DNA of 32,403 nt from Hungatella sp. UBA7603 (GCA_002478865.1 DLJZ01000012.1:1-32403), one strand, 5' to 3'; numbered from the stretch's first letter, positions 1 to 8,950 are shown. The notes: generated from the sequence alone by a model not told the origin. Numbers and translations are program-made.

Positions 1-432
1 CCTACTGGCGATACCGGACCGGCCGGCGCTCCTGCTATAGCTGCATTGGCATTTAGTAATAATGTTGCCTCGCTTGATACTGTACCACCTTTAAACACTG
101 AAGTTTCTGTTGCAACTGTTTCTAATGCAGTAACAGAGGGCAATGACGTGAAGGTTGATTATTCATTAAGCTTGTTATATGTTACAACAGCGGACTACCA
201 AATTGCCGCAGAAACGCGGTTATACCGTGATGGAACACTATTAGAAACACGCGAATTTAATCGAAGTGGATCAACTGCTGGCACACACACGTTTGCCATG
301 CTTGGAACTCTTGTGGATACTGCTCCTGTAACGACTACTTCCACTTATGAAATACGTGTTATAACAACAACAGCTACCAATGTAACTTCTGGGTCTGTTG
401 CCACACGAAATATGAACTTGATTATATTCTAG
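1..432 (+). CDS. Collagen-like surface/exosporium protein, C-terminal part (5' truncated)
   Basis: The reading frame is open from the first base of the window to a TAG at 430-432, so the gene begins upstream. The first residues form Gly-X-Y triplets (PTGDTGPAGAPA), the end of a collagen-like repeat. About 130 residues rich in Thr, Val, Ser and Ala follow, with alternating hydrophobic residues typical of a beta-sandwich. This layout (collagen stalk plus C-terminal beta domain) is known from BclA-type exosporium glycoproteins and related clostridial surface proteins, where the C-terminal domain trimerises. The family assignment rests on the triplets; the surface or spore location is inferred. 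A TTG at 46 could be mistaken for a start, but the collagen triplets upstream are in frame and no ribosome site precedes it. Confidence 0.7.
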   Translation, partial: PTGDTGPAGAPAIAALAFSNNVASLDTVPPLNTEVSVATVSNAVTEGNDVKVDYSLSLLYVTTADYQIAAETRLYRDGTLLETREFNRSGSTAGTHTFAMLGTLVDTAPVTTTSTYEIRVITTTATNVTSGSVATRNMNLIIF

Positions 433-442
433 TTTTAATCAC

Positions 443-492
443 AAGGGCGTGTTGCTAAACCGTTTGTAAAAACAGTTTTGCAACACGCTCTT
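443..492 (+). terminator. Hairpin after the collagen-like gene
   Basis: Arms AAGGGCGTGTTGC (443-455) and GCAACACGCTCTT (480-492) pair over 13 positions with one G-T wobble around a 24-base loop. It starts 10 bases after the stop codon. There is no clear T-run on either strand, so it is a probable rather than a textbook intrinsic terminator. Confidence 0.5.
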
Positions 493-721
493 AAAATGAA
501 ACGAATGCTGGGAGAGCAATCAATAACATAATAATTAAGAGCATAATCAGGACAATTAAGTAGGCGCAAAAAAACCGCAGTGACAAAGGGGAATACAAAC
601 GTATACAAAAATCTCCAATGGTGTTTGAGGTTAAATGTGGCAGCACTTCCTTTATAGGATCCTCTTGACCACTCTTATAATATAAGTTAAGCTTATGGAA
701 AGTATCTTCAGGAGGTTTGCC

Positions 722-1327
722 ATGGAATTTCATGAAAAACTACAACAGCTTCGAAAGCAGAATCAACTAACCCAGGAACAGCTTGCTGAACAATTATATG
801 TATCACGAACTGCTGTGTCCAAATGGGAAAGCGGCAAAGGATATCCAAATATTGAATCCTTAAAATGTATATCCAAACTTTTTTCAGTCACCATTGACCA
901 GTTGTTGTCAAGTGATGAACTGATTGTTTTGGCGGAGACAGAAAACCGCATAAACATAAATAACATCTCTAACTTAATTTACGGCCTATTGGATTTATCC
1001 ACAATAATATTTTTGTTTCTTCCCTTTTACGGCCAACCAGAAGGAGGTCATGTACGATTTGTAACACTTATCTCTTACAATGAATCAGGAACCATACGGC
1101 TTGTTTATTTTACTTTGTTAATCCTAATGTCTCTTTGGGGCGCCGCAGAACTGATCTTACGAATATTGCAATATGAAAACGCATTTAAAGCAATCAGGAT
1201 CTTCTCCTTCCTTCTTCATTCCATTGCCATACTGTTATTTATTATGACAAGACAGCCTTATATCACCGCTCTTTCCTTTGTGCTTCTGATTATAAAAACA
1301 GTACTGTTCGTAAAGCAAGCCAAATAA
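722..1327 (+). CDS. XRE-family regulator with C-terminal membrane segments
   Basis: A 201-residue protein. Residues about 5-60 form a Cro/C1-type helix-turn-helix (QLTQEQLAEQLYVSRTAVSKW, then a GYPN turn) that should bind DNA. The C-terminal half (about 85-201) is strongly hydrophobic with three or four predicted membrane spans, so this looks like a membrane-tethered one-component regulator whose ligand is unknown. The start is placed at ATG 722 because AGGAGG (710-715) lies six bases upstream; an in-frame ATG at 695 lacks such a site. The next gene is uppP in the same direction, 185 bases away and with its own promoter. A link to cell-envelope stress is an inference from that neighbour only. 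Confidence 0.8.
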   Translation: MEFHEKLQQLRKQNQLTQEQLAEQLYVSRTAVSKWESGKGYPNIESLKCISKLFSVTIDQLLSSDELIVLAETENRININNISNLIYGLLDLSTIIFLFLPFYGQPEGGHVRFVTLISYNESGTIRLVYFTLLILMSLWGAAELILRILQYENAFKAIRIFSFLLHSIAILLFIMTRQPYITALSFVLLIIKTVLFVKQAK

Positions 1328-1361
1328 CTAAATACCTGATAACCCCTTATAAACTGGCATC

Positions 1362-1378
1362 TGACACGTTTCGTGTCA
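1362..1378. promoter_or_regulatory. 17-base palindrome upstream of the uppP promoter
   Basis: TGACACG-TTT-CGTGTCA is a perfect dyad with 7-base arms, followed by AAGCTTTTTG. It lies 34 bases after the XRE gene stop and 30 bases before the uppP -35 box. It could be a short intrinsic terminator for the XRE gene or an operator for a dimeric HTH protein such as the XRE regulator. The sequence does not decide between these. Confidence 0.5.
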
Positions 1379-1408
1379 AAGCTTTTTGTAATTGTGACAT
1401 CAGGTTTC

Positions 1409-1437
1409 TTGCAAGTTTTTTGCCTTGAATCTATAAT
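1409..1437 (+). promoter_or_regulatory. Sigma-A type promoter of uppP
   Basis: TTGCAA (1409-1414), a 17-base spacer and TATAAT (1432-1437). The -10 box is a perfect consensus and the -35 matches four of six positions. Transcription would start near 1444, about 70 bases before the uppP start. Confidence 0.75.
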
Positions 1438-1512
1438 ACAGAAGTATACCCAAGCAAAGTATCTTTTGTTTCGGGATTAAAAATTATTGTGATAAAAGGA
1501 GGCACCCTCACT

Positions 1513-2346
1513 ATGAATATTGATGTGATGGAAATTTTAAAAGTTATTTTTCTTGGAATTGTGGAAGGAATTACAGAATGGCTGCCGATTAGCAGCACCG
1601 GACATATGTTGATTGTAGATGAATTTCTACAGCTAAATGCCAGCAAAGCATTTAAAGAGATGTTTTTTGTCGTCATTCAACTTGGAGCAATACTTGCAGT
1701 CCTCGGAATCTTTTGGGAGAAAATGTTTCCCTTTCAATTTAAGGACAATAGAAAGTCCTTTATTCGTAAAGATGTATTTACCATCTGGTTTAAAACAGCC
1801 TTCGCCTGCATCCCTGGTGCGGCCGTCACACTTTTGTTTGATGATTATATTGAAGCTCATTTCCATACTCCATTTGTAATAGCCGCGGCCTTGATTTTCT
1901 ATGGAGTCGCTTTTATACAGGTTGAAAATTGGAACAATAAACGTGTCCCCAAAATAAATAAACTTTCTGATATTACTTGGCAGACGGCTTTTATCATTGG
2001 GGTGTTTCAGGTTCTATCCATTATACCTGGTACCTCTCGTTCTGGAGCAACCATCATCGGTGCACTTTTAATCGGGGTATCCCGGGTGGCAGCGGCAGAA
2101 TTTACATTCTTTATGGCAGTTCCTGTTATGTTTGGTTTAAGTGCCATAAAACTGATCAAGTTTGGTTTTAACTTTACCGGATCAGAATTACTTATTTTAG
2201 GCATTGGTATGATTACTGCTTTCATCGTATCTATATATGTTATAAACTTTTTAATGAGTTTTATTAAAAAGAACGATTTTAAAGTATTTGGCTGGTACCG
2301 TATTGCTGTAGGTATCCTTGTAATCGTGATATCATTGATTTTTTAA
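1513..2346 (+). CDS. uppP: Undecaprenyl-diphosphatase (BacA/UppP)
   Basis: A 277-residue multi-spanning membrane enzyme that removes a phosphate from undecaprenyl diphosphate, regenerating the lipid carrier for peptidoglycan and teichoic acid synthesis; it also gives bacitracin tolerance. Both family signatures are present: the Glu-rich EGITEWLPISSTGH at residues 18-31 and PGTSRSG near 172-178, which form the active site facing the outer leaflet. The length is normal for the family. The start is ATG 1513, with AGGAGG at 1497-1502; an in-frame GTG at 1489 lies upstream of that ribosome site and is rejected. The gene has its own promoter and is closed by a strong hairpin at 2376-2436. Confidence 0.95.
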   Translation: MNIDVMEILKVIFLGIVEGITEWLPISSTGHMLIVDEFLQLNASKAFKEMFFVVIQLGAILAVLGIFWEKMFPFQFKDNRKSFIRKDVFTIWFKTAFACIPGAAVTLLFDDYIEAHFHTPFVIAAALIFYGVAFIQVENWNNKRVPKINKLSDITWQTAFIIGVFQVLSIIPGTSRSGATIIGALLIGVSRVAAAEFTFFMAVPVMFGLSAIKLIKFGFNFTGSELLILGIGMITAFIVSIYVINFLMSFIKKNDFKVFGWYRIAVGILVIVISLIF

Positions 2347-2375
2347 ATCTCTGGTAAATTAAATTTCAATATAAG

Positions 2376-2436
2376 AAAACCGCCTTTTCTGAAAATGGAG
2401 ATACCTTTCTTCCATTTCTAAAAAAGACGGTTTTTA
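2376..2436. terminator. Bidirectional terminator between uppP and kimA
   Basis: A long imperfect stem: AAAACCGCCTTTTCTGAAAATGGAG on the left pairs with a right arm ending in AAAAAAGACGGTTTTT. T-runs follow on the plus strand, and the complementary strand has TTTTC-type runs. It sits between two convergent genes. Confidence 0.8.
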
Positions 2437-2440
2437 TTCT

Positions 2441-4351
2441 TTATTTCAATTCTCTTTCCCTCTGATTATTATGTTTTTCAGACGCAGGCAGGAAGGCCGA
2501 GCTATAGAGATAGGGCACCAGAACCGTAGATACGTTTCTATGTCTCCTTAACCTCTGCATGATAAAATATGTGGTCTGATTGTGAAGAATATTTGCGAAC
2601 CAGCTTTCTTCCATAAAGCGGGACATGACAATTGTGATCATATCACCAGGCTCTAGGTTTTGTTCTCTTTTACCAATATAATCCTCAACCGGCTCAATCA
2701 GTTCCCGGTAAGGGGAATTAATCACTTCTAAGGGCACATCAATCCCTGTTTCCACCCATCGTTTTCTCAACAATTCGCTTTGCTTTTCATCGGTTGAGAT
2801 ATGAAGGGCAACCACATTTGAAGTAATTAAATTGGAATAATTTAACGCCTTTAATACAGACCGGTTGATTCCTCCCACCAAAACAATGCAAAGGTTGGTG
2901 TCCTTGCTCACGCTTTTATGATAATGATGCATAAAGTCATTTACTTTTAGCTGGCACCCTACAAATTGATAGTGCTTATGAATTCGATACATAATGTATA
3001 CGATTACCGGGACAACAATTGCCAGCATCCAAGAACCTTGTGAAAATCTTGTAACAAATACAATAATCGTACCAGTTCCAGTCATCAGAGCTCCAAGACC
3101 ATTGATCAACATCTTGTACCAATAACCTTTTCCTTTTACACGAATCCAGCGAAGTACCATTCCTGTCTGAGAAAGGGTGAAGGATAAAAATACGCCGATG
3201 GCATAAAGAGGAATCAGATAATGAGTTTGAGCATTAAACACAATAAGCAGCAATGCTGCCAGGAAAAATATAAATAAGATTCCGTTTGAAAAGCTGAGCC
3301 TCGTTCCACGATGTTTAAACTGACGTGGTACATACCCATCGTCTGCAAGTATGGCAAGAAGAGTCGGTAAGCCGTTATAAGCGGTATTCGCTGCTAACAA
3401 AAGAATCAAAGACGTAGCAAACTGGAGAACATAATACATAACCCCGTGTCCGAACACAGCTAATCCAAGCTGGGATATCACAGTTTTTCCTTCTAAGGGG
3501 ATGATGTGAAGGGAGGTAACAAGAATTACTGCTCCCCCGAAAATCACGATGATGATACCTACAAGGATAAACAGTACATTCTTTGCATTCTTCTGGGAAG
3601 GCTCCCGAAAGCTAGGGACTGCGTTGCTGACTACCTCAACTCCAGTAAGAGCAGAACAGCCAGAGGAAAAGGCTCTAAGTAAAAGGAACAAGGATACAGT
3701 ACCTACACCGTTTGTAATAGACTTAGCAGAATCCGGATAATGAACCGGAGGTAAATTGCCGGTAAACAATTTAAAAAGTCCAGTGAGGATAAGTGCCAGC
3801 ATAATTAGAATAAACGCATACGTAGGAAAACCAAAAAGCTTCGATGACTCTCTCATTCCTCTTAAGTTTAAAAGTGTAATAATACACAAAAACAACAGTG
3901 CAAATAACAAGCGGTAATGGCTGACTCCTGGAAATGCAGATACGAGGGCAGCCGTTGCAGCAGATAGGCTGACAGCCACAGTCATAATATAACCAATCAT
4001 CAGAGCCGATGCAGCTACAAGAGAAGCTGTTTTTCCAATGTTTTCAGCGGATACTACGTAGGCACCTCCGCCATTGGGATAACAGGCTATTATTTGTGAA
4101 TAAGAAAATGCAAGCACCAAAAACAAAAGGATGATCGGCGAGGTAACAAGCCCTAAATAGTCTACGGCTGCCAGCCCAAGAATTGGAACCAGTACCAGAA
4201 GCATCTCTTCAATGGCATACGCCACGGAAGATACCGCATCGCTTGCCATAATAGGAACTCCCCAAAACGGTCCCAGCTTTTCTCCTTCCAGGTCATTGCT
4301 TTTTAAAGCATTTCCCAATAGTATATGTTTTAATTTTTTCTTCGAATGCAT
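2441..4351 (-). CDS. kimA: KimA/YdaO-type potassium importer (APC superfamily)
   Basis: A 636-residue protein of the APC superfamily. The N-terminal about 470 residues contain some twelve membrane spans; the last about 160 form a soluble cytoplasmic domain. Segments such as ASDAVSSVAYA, YPNGGGAYVVS, AFSSGCSALTGVE and LIPLYAIGVFLSFTLSQTG match what I recall of Bacillus subtilis KimA, a high-affinity K+/H+ symporter inhibited by c-di-AMP. The family assignment is strong; K+ as substrate is inferred by homology. The start has AGAGGAA eight bases upstream. The 5' leader is only about 70 bases from its promoter, too short for the c-di-AMP (ydaO) riboswitch that controls kimA in Bacillus. Confidence 0.85.
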   Translation of the reverse strand: MHSKKKLKHILLGNALKSNDLEGEKLGPFWGVPIMASDAVSSVAYAIEEMLLVLVPILGLAAVDYLGLVTSPIILLFLVLAFSYSQIIACYPNGGGAYVVSAENIGKTASLVAASALMIGYIMTVAVSLSAATAALVSAFPGVSHYRLLFALLFLCIITLLNLRGMRESSKLFGFPTYAFILIMLALILTGLFKLFTGNLPPVHYPDSAKSITNGVGTVSLFLLLRAFSSGCSALTGVEVVSNAVPSFREPSQKNAKNVLFILVGIIIVIFGGAVILVTSLHIIPLEGKTVISQLGLAVFGHGVMYYVLQFATSLILLLAANTAYNGLPTLLAILADDGYVPRQFKHRGTRLSFSNGILFIFFLAALLLIVFNAQTHYLIPLYAIGVFLSFTLSQTGMVLRWIRVKGKGYWYKMLINGLGALMTGTGTIIVFVTRFSQGSWMLAIVVPVIVYIMYRIHKHYQFVGCQLKVNDFMHHYHKSVSKDTNLCIVLVGGINRSVLKALNYSNLITSNVVALHISTDEKQSELLRKRWVETGIDVPLEVINSPYRELIEPVEDYIGKREQNLEPGDMITIVMSRFMEESWFANILHNQTTYFIMQRLRRHRNVSTVLVPYLYSSAFLPASEKHNNQRERELK

Positions 4352-4429
4352 GATAAATTCCTCTCTAGCATATCTTCTTCGTAATTTTAGTATAGCTATA
4401 TTCCAATGAATTAAATATACTGATGAACC

Positions 4430-4458
4430 ATCATAGACTTAATTTTAATTATTGTCAA
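4430..4458 (-). promoter_or_regulatory. Sigma-A type promoter of kimA
   Basis: On the minus strand TTGACA (4453-4458), a 17-base spacer and TATGAT (4430-4435). The -35 box is a perfect consensus. Transcription should begin near 4423, about 70 bases before the kimA ATG. Confidence 0.75.
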
Positions 4459-4519
4459 GTGTAATTTCATACAGAAGGACATAAAAAAACGTTAAAAATT
4501 AAAGACTCACTTACAAAGC

Positions 4520-4561
4520 AAAGGCAACGCTCTGCATGTTTCATTGCAGGGCATTGCCTTT
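4520..4561 (-). terminator. Terminator hairpin of purL
   Basis: AAAGGCAA and TTGCCTTT close the outer stem, and GCTCTGCA/TGCAGGGC the inner stem, with one mismatch between them and an eight-base loop. It lies 30 bases after the purL stop. The minus-strand tail is TTTGCTTTG, a modest T-run. Confidence 0.7.
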
Positions 4562-4590
4562 TGTCATATTATAATAAATGTATCAAAACA

Positions 4591-7500
4591 TTAACTGAAA
4601 TATTTAACTCCAGATTCAAATATCTTCATGTCCTGCTCTCCGTAAATGTTTCTGGCTACGGCCTCGCCTCTACGTTCAGAATGTGCCATCTTTCCAAGAA
4701 TACGTCCGTCAGGGCTTGTAATACCCTCGATTGCCATAAAGGAGCCGTTGGGGTTCCAACTCTCATCCATGGTAGGACAACCATTGCCATCTACATATTG
4801 AGTTGCCACCTGGCCATTTTTAAACAGCTTATCAAGCCATTCTCCAGTTGCCACGAAACGGCCTTCTCCATGGGAAGCTGGATTACAGTACACACTGCCT
4901 AATTCTGCTTCAGATAGCCATGGTGACTTGTTGCTAACAACCTTGGTGTATACCATCTTTGAGATGTGGCGCCCAATGGTGTTCATCGCCAGAGTTGGAG
5001 AATCATCCCTTTGCTCTACAATGGTTCCTTCCGGTACCAGTCCAAGCTTAATGAGAGCCTGGAATCCATTGCAGACACCTAACATCAATCCGTCTCTCTG
5101 ATTGAGAAGATCGTTGATTTCCTCTTTTATGAGTTCATTGCGGAATACGGCTGCAAAGAATTTGGCAGAACCCTCTGGTTCGTCACCTGCGGAAAAACCG
5201 CCAGGGAACATAACAATCTGTGAATTTCGAATATCATTTTTATATAGATCAACAGATTCCCTGATATCTTCTGCACTTAGGTTTTTAAATACTCTTGTGG
5301 TCACATTAGCACCAGCGAGAGCAAATGCTTTCGTGCTGTCATATTCACAGTTGGTTCCTGGGAAAACTGGAATGAATACATTTGGTTTTGCAACTTTGTT
5401 TTTGCAAACGTAAATATGGTCCTTTTGAAACAAATCCTCACGTACCGGAGTCTTCTCTACTCCTGACTCAGTAGGGAATACCTCTTCCAAAGTGTCTGTC
5501 CAGGATTTTACCGCGTCTTCCATGGAAATTGTTACTTCTCCATACGTAAAGGTCTCTTTCTCTGTCACCTGACCCAAGAGGGTGTAGGAGAATCCAAGCT
5601 CTGATAATTTATCTTCCGGAATTTCACAAATTATATTTCCCCAACCAGCTGCAAAGAAATCTTCCGGTTTTACGTTCTCATCTATTGATACGCCAAGCTT
5701 ATTGCCAAAAGCCATCTTGCTGACTGCTTCACAGATTCCATGGTTCTCCACTGCATAAGCAGATAGAATACGTCCAGCTAAAATATCTGCAAACAACGCC
5801 TCATATCCTTCCATGATCTGGCTGTAATCTGGTAAATCATAGGAATCCTTTTGGATGGAGAACAGAACAATCTTACTACCTGCCTTTTTAAATTCAGGGG
5901 TAATGATATGCTTCTGATTTGCTATGTCCACAGCAAAGGATACAAGGGTAGGGGGCACATCTATATCCTGGAAGGTGCCTGACATGCTGTCCTTACCTCC
6001 AATGGAAGGCAGACCAAATCCTATCTGGGCATGGTACGCGCCAAGAAGGGCTGCAAAAGGCTGACTCCAACGAGTTCCTTCCTCAGACATTCTTCTAAAA
6101 TATTCCTGGAAGGTAAAACGAATATTTTTATAATCTCCGCCTGCTGCCACAATCTTTGCAACAGAGGATAAAACAGCGTATATAGCTCCATGATAAGGAC
6201 TCCAGCTAGATAAATAAGGATCAAACCCATAACTCATCATAGTAACGGTATCTGTAGTCCCTTCAAGCAAAGGTAGTTTCGCTACCATACACTGTGTTTC
6301 TGTCATCTGGTATTTGCCACCAAAAGGCATGAATACACTACCTGCTCCGATGGAACCATCAAACATCTCCACAAGGCCTTTTTGGGAGCATACGTTTATA
6401 TTAGAGAGTACCTGTAACCAAGATTTTTTAATGTCTGTTATCTTTTTCTTCTCAAATACATTGCCAGCTTTATTTGGAACCTCTAAAACAACGGAGGCTT
6501 CCAGATGTGCACCGTTGGTATCAAGAAATGCCCGGCAGATATCCACGATGGTTTTCCCTCTCCAGCTCATAACCAATCGTTTTTCTTTTGTTACCTCTGC
6601 CACAACCACTGCCTCTAGATTCTCTTCTGCTGCATAAGAAAGGAACTTATCTCTGTCCTTAGGATCAATGACAACAGCCATACGCTCCTGGGATTCGGAA
6701 ATGGCAATCTCAGTCCCATCAAGTCCTGCATATTTTTTCGGTACTTTATCAAGATCAATTTTTAATCCATCTGCCAACTCGCCGATGGCAACTGAAACTC
6801 CACCCGCACCGAAATCGTTACACTTCTTAATGAGTTTACTTACTTCTTCTCTGCGAAACAGACGCTGGATCTTACGCTCTGTAGGGGCATTTCCCTTCTG
6901 CACCTCAGCACCACAGGTTTCAATGGAAGCCTCTGTATGGACCTTAGAAGAACCAGTAGCACCACCACAGCCATCACGGCCTGTACGGCCACCAAGAAGA
7001 ATGATGATATCCCCTGGATCAGAAGTCTCACGAATGACATTGGCTCGTTTGGCAGCTCCCATAACAGCTCCAATTTCCATTCTCTTTGCCACGTAATTTG
7101 GATGATAGATCTCTTTTACAAATCCGGTTGCAAGTCCGATCTGGTTTCCGTAGGAGCTATACCCCTTAGCCGCTCCAGTCACGATCTTTCTCTGAGGAAG
7201 CTTTCCCTTTAGTGTCTCATGAAGAGGCTTAGTCGGATCGGCTGCTCCAGTAATACGCATCGCCTGATAAACATAGGTACGTCCGGATAGTGGATCACGG
7301 ATTGCCCCGCCAAGACAAGTGGCTGCACCACCAAACGGTTCAATCTCTGTGGGGTGGTTATGAGTTTCATTTTTAAAGTTAACCAGCCACTCCTCTTCCA
7401 CTCCATCTACCAAAACAGGAACTACGATACTGCAGGCATTGATCTCTTCCGAAACCTCCAAATCCTCAAGCTTTCCTTCCTTACGGAGTTTTCTCATTGC

Positions 7501-8340
7501 CATGAGAGCAAGGTCCATAAGGCATACATATTTATCACTCTTTCCCTTTAAAACCTCTTCCCGATCCGCCAGGTACTGATTGTAGGTGTCTTCTATGGGT
7601 TTTCTATAATCTCCATCTGTAAATGACACATCCTTTAACTCAGTCTGGAAGGTGGTGTGGCGGCAGTGATCGGACCAATACGTATCCAGCACACGGATCT
7701 CAGTCATAGTAGGATCCCTGTGTTCCTCATCTTTATAATAATTCTGGATATGCAAGAAATCCTGAAACGTCATAGCAAGGTTCAGTCCTTCGTACAGCTC
7801 CTTACATTCATTTTCATTAAGATCCTGAAATCCAACAAACTCTAAAACATCTGCAGGTGTTTCAAATGTGGTCACCAAAGTCTCCGGTTTTCTCTCGTCT
7901 GCTTCTCTAGAATCTACCGGGTTGATGCAAAATGATTTGATTTCTAAAACCTGATCCGGGGTAAAAGTGCCTGAAATAACATAAGTCACTGCAGATTTGA
8001 TCACAGGCTCCTCATCTTCTTTTAAAAGCTTGATGCACTGCTCTGCAGAATCTGCTCTTTGATCAAACTGACCAGGGAGATATTCAACGGAGAAAACAAG
8101 ATCTTCTTCCTCGGCGATATATTCTTCTAGATAATACTCGTCCACTGGAGGCTCGGAAAAAATGGTAGTAAGAGCCAACCCATAGATTTCATCAGACAGA
8201 TTTTCCATATCATAACGGATCAAAACCCGCACGCCCTTAACATTAGAAATGCCAAGATAGCTTTTGATCTCTTCTTTTAATTCATTGGCTTTAACGGCAT
8301 AGGCTGGTTTTTTCTCCACGTATACTCTTCTTACACTCAT
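4591..8340 (-). CDS. purL: Phosphoribosylformylglycinamidine synthase, single-chain form
   Basis: A 1249-residue enzyme for step four of purine synthesis: FGAR + glutamine + ATP to FGAM. It combines what many Bacilli split into PurS, PurQ and PurL. Order: N-terminal PurS-like region, linker domain, two AIR-synthase-like ATP-binding halves (NETHNHPTEIEPFGGAAT is the metal/nucleotide loop), and a class I glutaminase from about residue 988. In the glutaminase, LGVCNGFQ supplies the nucleophile Cys1090 and AHSERR supplies His1220 and Glu1222. The start is ATG ending at 8340, with AAGGAGG five bases upstream (8346-8352); an in-frame ATG at 8373 has no ribosome site. It stands alone, with no other pur genes beside it. 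Confidence 0.95.
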   Translation of the reverse strand: MSVRRVYVEKKPAYAVKANELKEEIKSYLGISNVKGVRVLIRYDMENLSDEIYGLALTTIFSEPPVDEYYLEEYIAEEEDLVFSVEYLPGQFDQRADSAEQCIKLLKEDEEPVIKSAVTYVISGTFTPDQVLEIKSFCINPVDSREADERKPETLVTTFETPADVLEFVGFQDLNENECKELYEGLNLAMTFQDFLHIQNYYKDEEHRDPTMTEIRVLDTYWSDHCRHTTFQTELKDVSFTDGDYRKPIEDTYNQYLADREEVLKGKSDKYVCLMDLALMAMRKLRKEGKLEDLEVSEEINACSIVVPVLVDGVEEEWLVNFKNETHNHPTEIEPFGGAATCLGGAIRDPLSGRTYVYQAMRITGAADPTKPLHETLKGKLPQRKIVTGAAKGYSSYGNQIGLATGFVKEIYHPNYVAKRMEIGAVMGAAKRANVIRETSDPGDIIILLGGRTGRDGCGGATGSSKVHTEASIETCGAEVQKGNAPTERKIQRLFRREEVSKLIKKCNDFGAGGVSVAIGELADGLKIDLDKVPKKYAGLDGTEIAISESQERMAVVIDPKDRDKFLSYAAEENLEAVVVAEVTKEKRLVMSWRGKTIVDICRAFLDTNGAHLEASVVLEVPNKAGNVFEKKKITDIKKSWLQVLSNINVCSQKGLVEMFDGSIGAGSVFMPFGGKYQMTETQCMVAKLPLLEGTTDTVTMMSYGFDPYLSSWSPYHGAIYAVLSSVAKIVAAGGDYKNIRFTFQEYFRRMSEEGTRWSQPFAALLGAYHAQIGFGLPSIGGKDSMSGTFQDIDVPPTLVSFAVDIANQKHIITPEFKKAGSKIVLFSIQKDSYDLPDYSQIMEGYEALFADILAGRILSAYAVENHGICEAVSKMAFGNKLGVSIDENVKPEDFFAAGWGNIICEIPEDKLSELGFSYTLLGQVTEKETFTYGEVTISMEDAVKSWTDTLEEVFPTESGVEKTPVREDLFQKDHIYVCKNKVAKPNVFIPVFPGTNCEYDSTKAFALAGANVTTRVFKNLSAEDIRESVDLYKNDIRNSQIVMFPGGFSAGDEPEGSAKFFAAVFRNELIKEEINDLLNQRDGLMLGVCNGFQALIKLGLVPEGTIVEQRDDSPTLAMNTIGRHISKMVYTKVVSNKSPWLSEAELGSVYCNPASHGEGRFVATGEWLDKLFKNGQVATQYVDGNGCPTMDESWNPNGSFMAIEGITSPDGRILGKMAHSERRGEAVARNIYGEQDMKIFESGVKYFS

Positions 8341-8383
8341 AATTTCCTCCTTGTAAAGAATCCATTGGTCCATTTATACCAAC

Positions 8384-8429
8384 ATCATACCATAAGATAC
8401 ATCAATAAGTGAAATTAATATATCTTATG
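8384..8429 (-). promoter_or_regulatory. purL upstream region: -10-like box and 9-base inverted repeat
   Basis: On the minus strand a TATGAT (8384-8389) is a candidate -10 box with only a weak -35 (TTCACT). Immediately upstream CATAAGATA (8391-8399) and TATCTTATG (8421-8429) form a perfect inverted repeat with a 21-base gap, overlapping the -35 area. This fits an operator, but it does not resemble the PurR box (CCGAAC core), and no purine riboswitch is visible. Confidence 0.4.
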
Positions 8430-8527
8430 TTATTAATCAGTACAATTAATATAAAATGCTCTTAAATCTCTTTTATCATTTATTTCTGGCTTCATTCGAC
8501 ATTTTTCGATATTTTTTTCAAAAATAC

Positions 8528-8556
8528 TTGAAAGTTTAATTAAATTACAATATAGT
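8528..8556 (+). promoter_or_regulatory. Sigma-A type promoter of the 105-residue gene
   Basis: TTGAAA (8528-8533), a 17-base spacer and TATAGT (8551-8556), followed by an AAAGGAG ribosome site (8575-8581). Confidence 0.7.
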
Positions 8557-8592
8557 AATAAAGGATTTTTTACTAAAGGAGCGCAATATAAT

Positions 8593-8910
8593 ATGGATCT
8601 TAATCAACAATTAAAAGAATTATCCCAGAAATATTTATTTGAGGACACAAACTTCAAAACAGACGAGCAAACACCAAACCTGGAGGTGTGCTTAACACTA
8701 CAGGAAGATCATATCGAATGTTTCATTGAGAAAGCGAGTCAGCTTAATTCAATCATTGAATCCTGTACCAATATGATTACTATGTTTGATACATCTGTGC
8801 CAAAAGAAATTTTGATGCAGACATCTCTTCGCTGCGGGAAGGACAACCAGCTTTACATCCGCACCACTCCCTCCATGCTGAATATACTGGTGGAAACACT
8901 GTTTGGTTAA
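8593..8910 (+). CDS. Unrecognised 105-residue protein
   Basis: I do not recognise this family. The protein is small, acidic and mixed alpha/beta in pattern, with no signal peptide or membrane span. It contains three cysteines (in EVCLTLQ, IIESCTNM and SLRCGKD) but no CXXC pair. Expression as a gene is well supported: a good promoter at 8528-8556, a ribosome site AAAGGAG 11 bases before the ATG, and a strong terminator 40 bases after the stop. It is monocistronic, between the divergent purL and the convergent histidine phosphatase. No function is proposed. Confidence 0.75.
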   Translation: MDLNQQLKELSQKYLFEDTNFKTDEQTPNLEVCLTLQEDHIECFIEKASQLNSIIESCTNMITMFDTSVPKEILMQTSLRCGKDNQLYIRTTPSMLNILVETLFG

Positions 8911-8950
8911 GGATCAATATTCTTCACATAACGTGAGACGGGTCCCATGG

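Noticed and set aside
491..733. 80-residue minus-strand frame with a hydrophobic end
   Set aside because: It runs into the start of the XRE gene and covers its ribosome site, has no ribosome site of its own, and its hydrophobic residues come from AT-rich intergenic sequence.
5102..7845. Many frames opposite or out of phase within purL
   Set aside because: They are shadows of a long gene with intact family motifs; none has a promoter or ribosome site.
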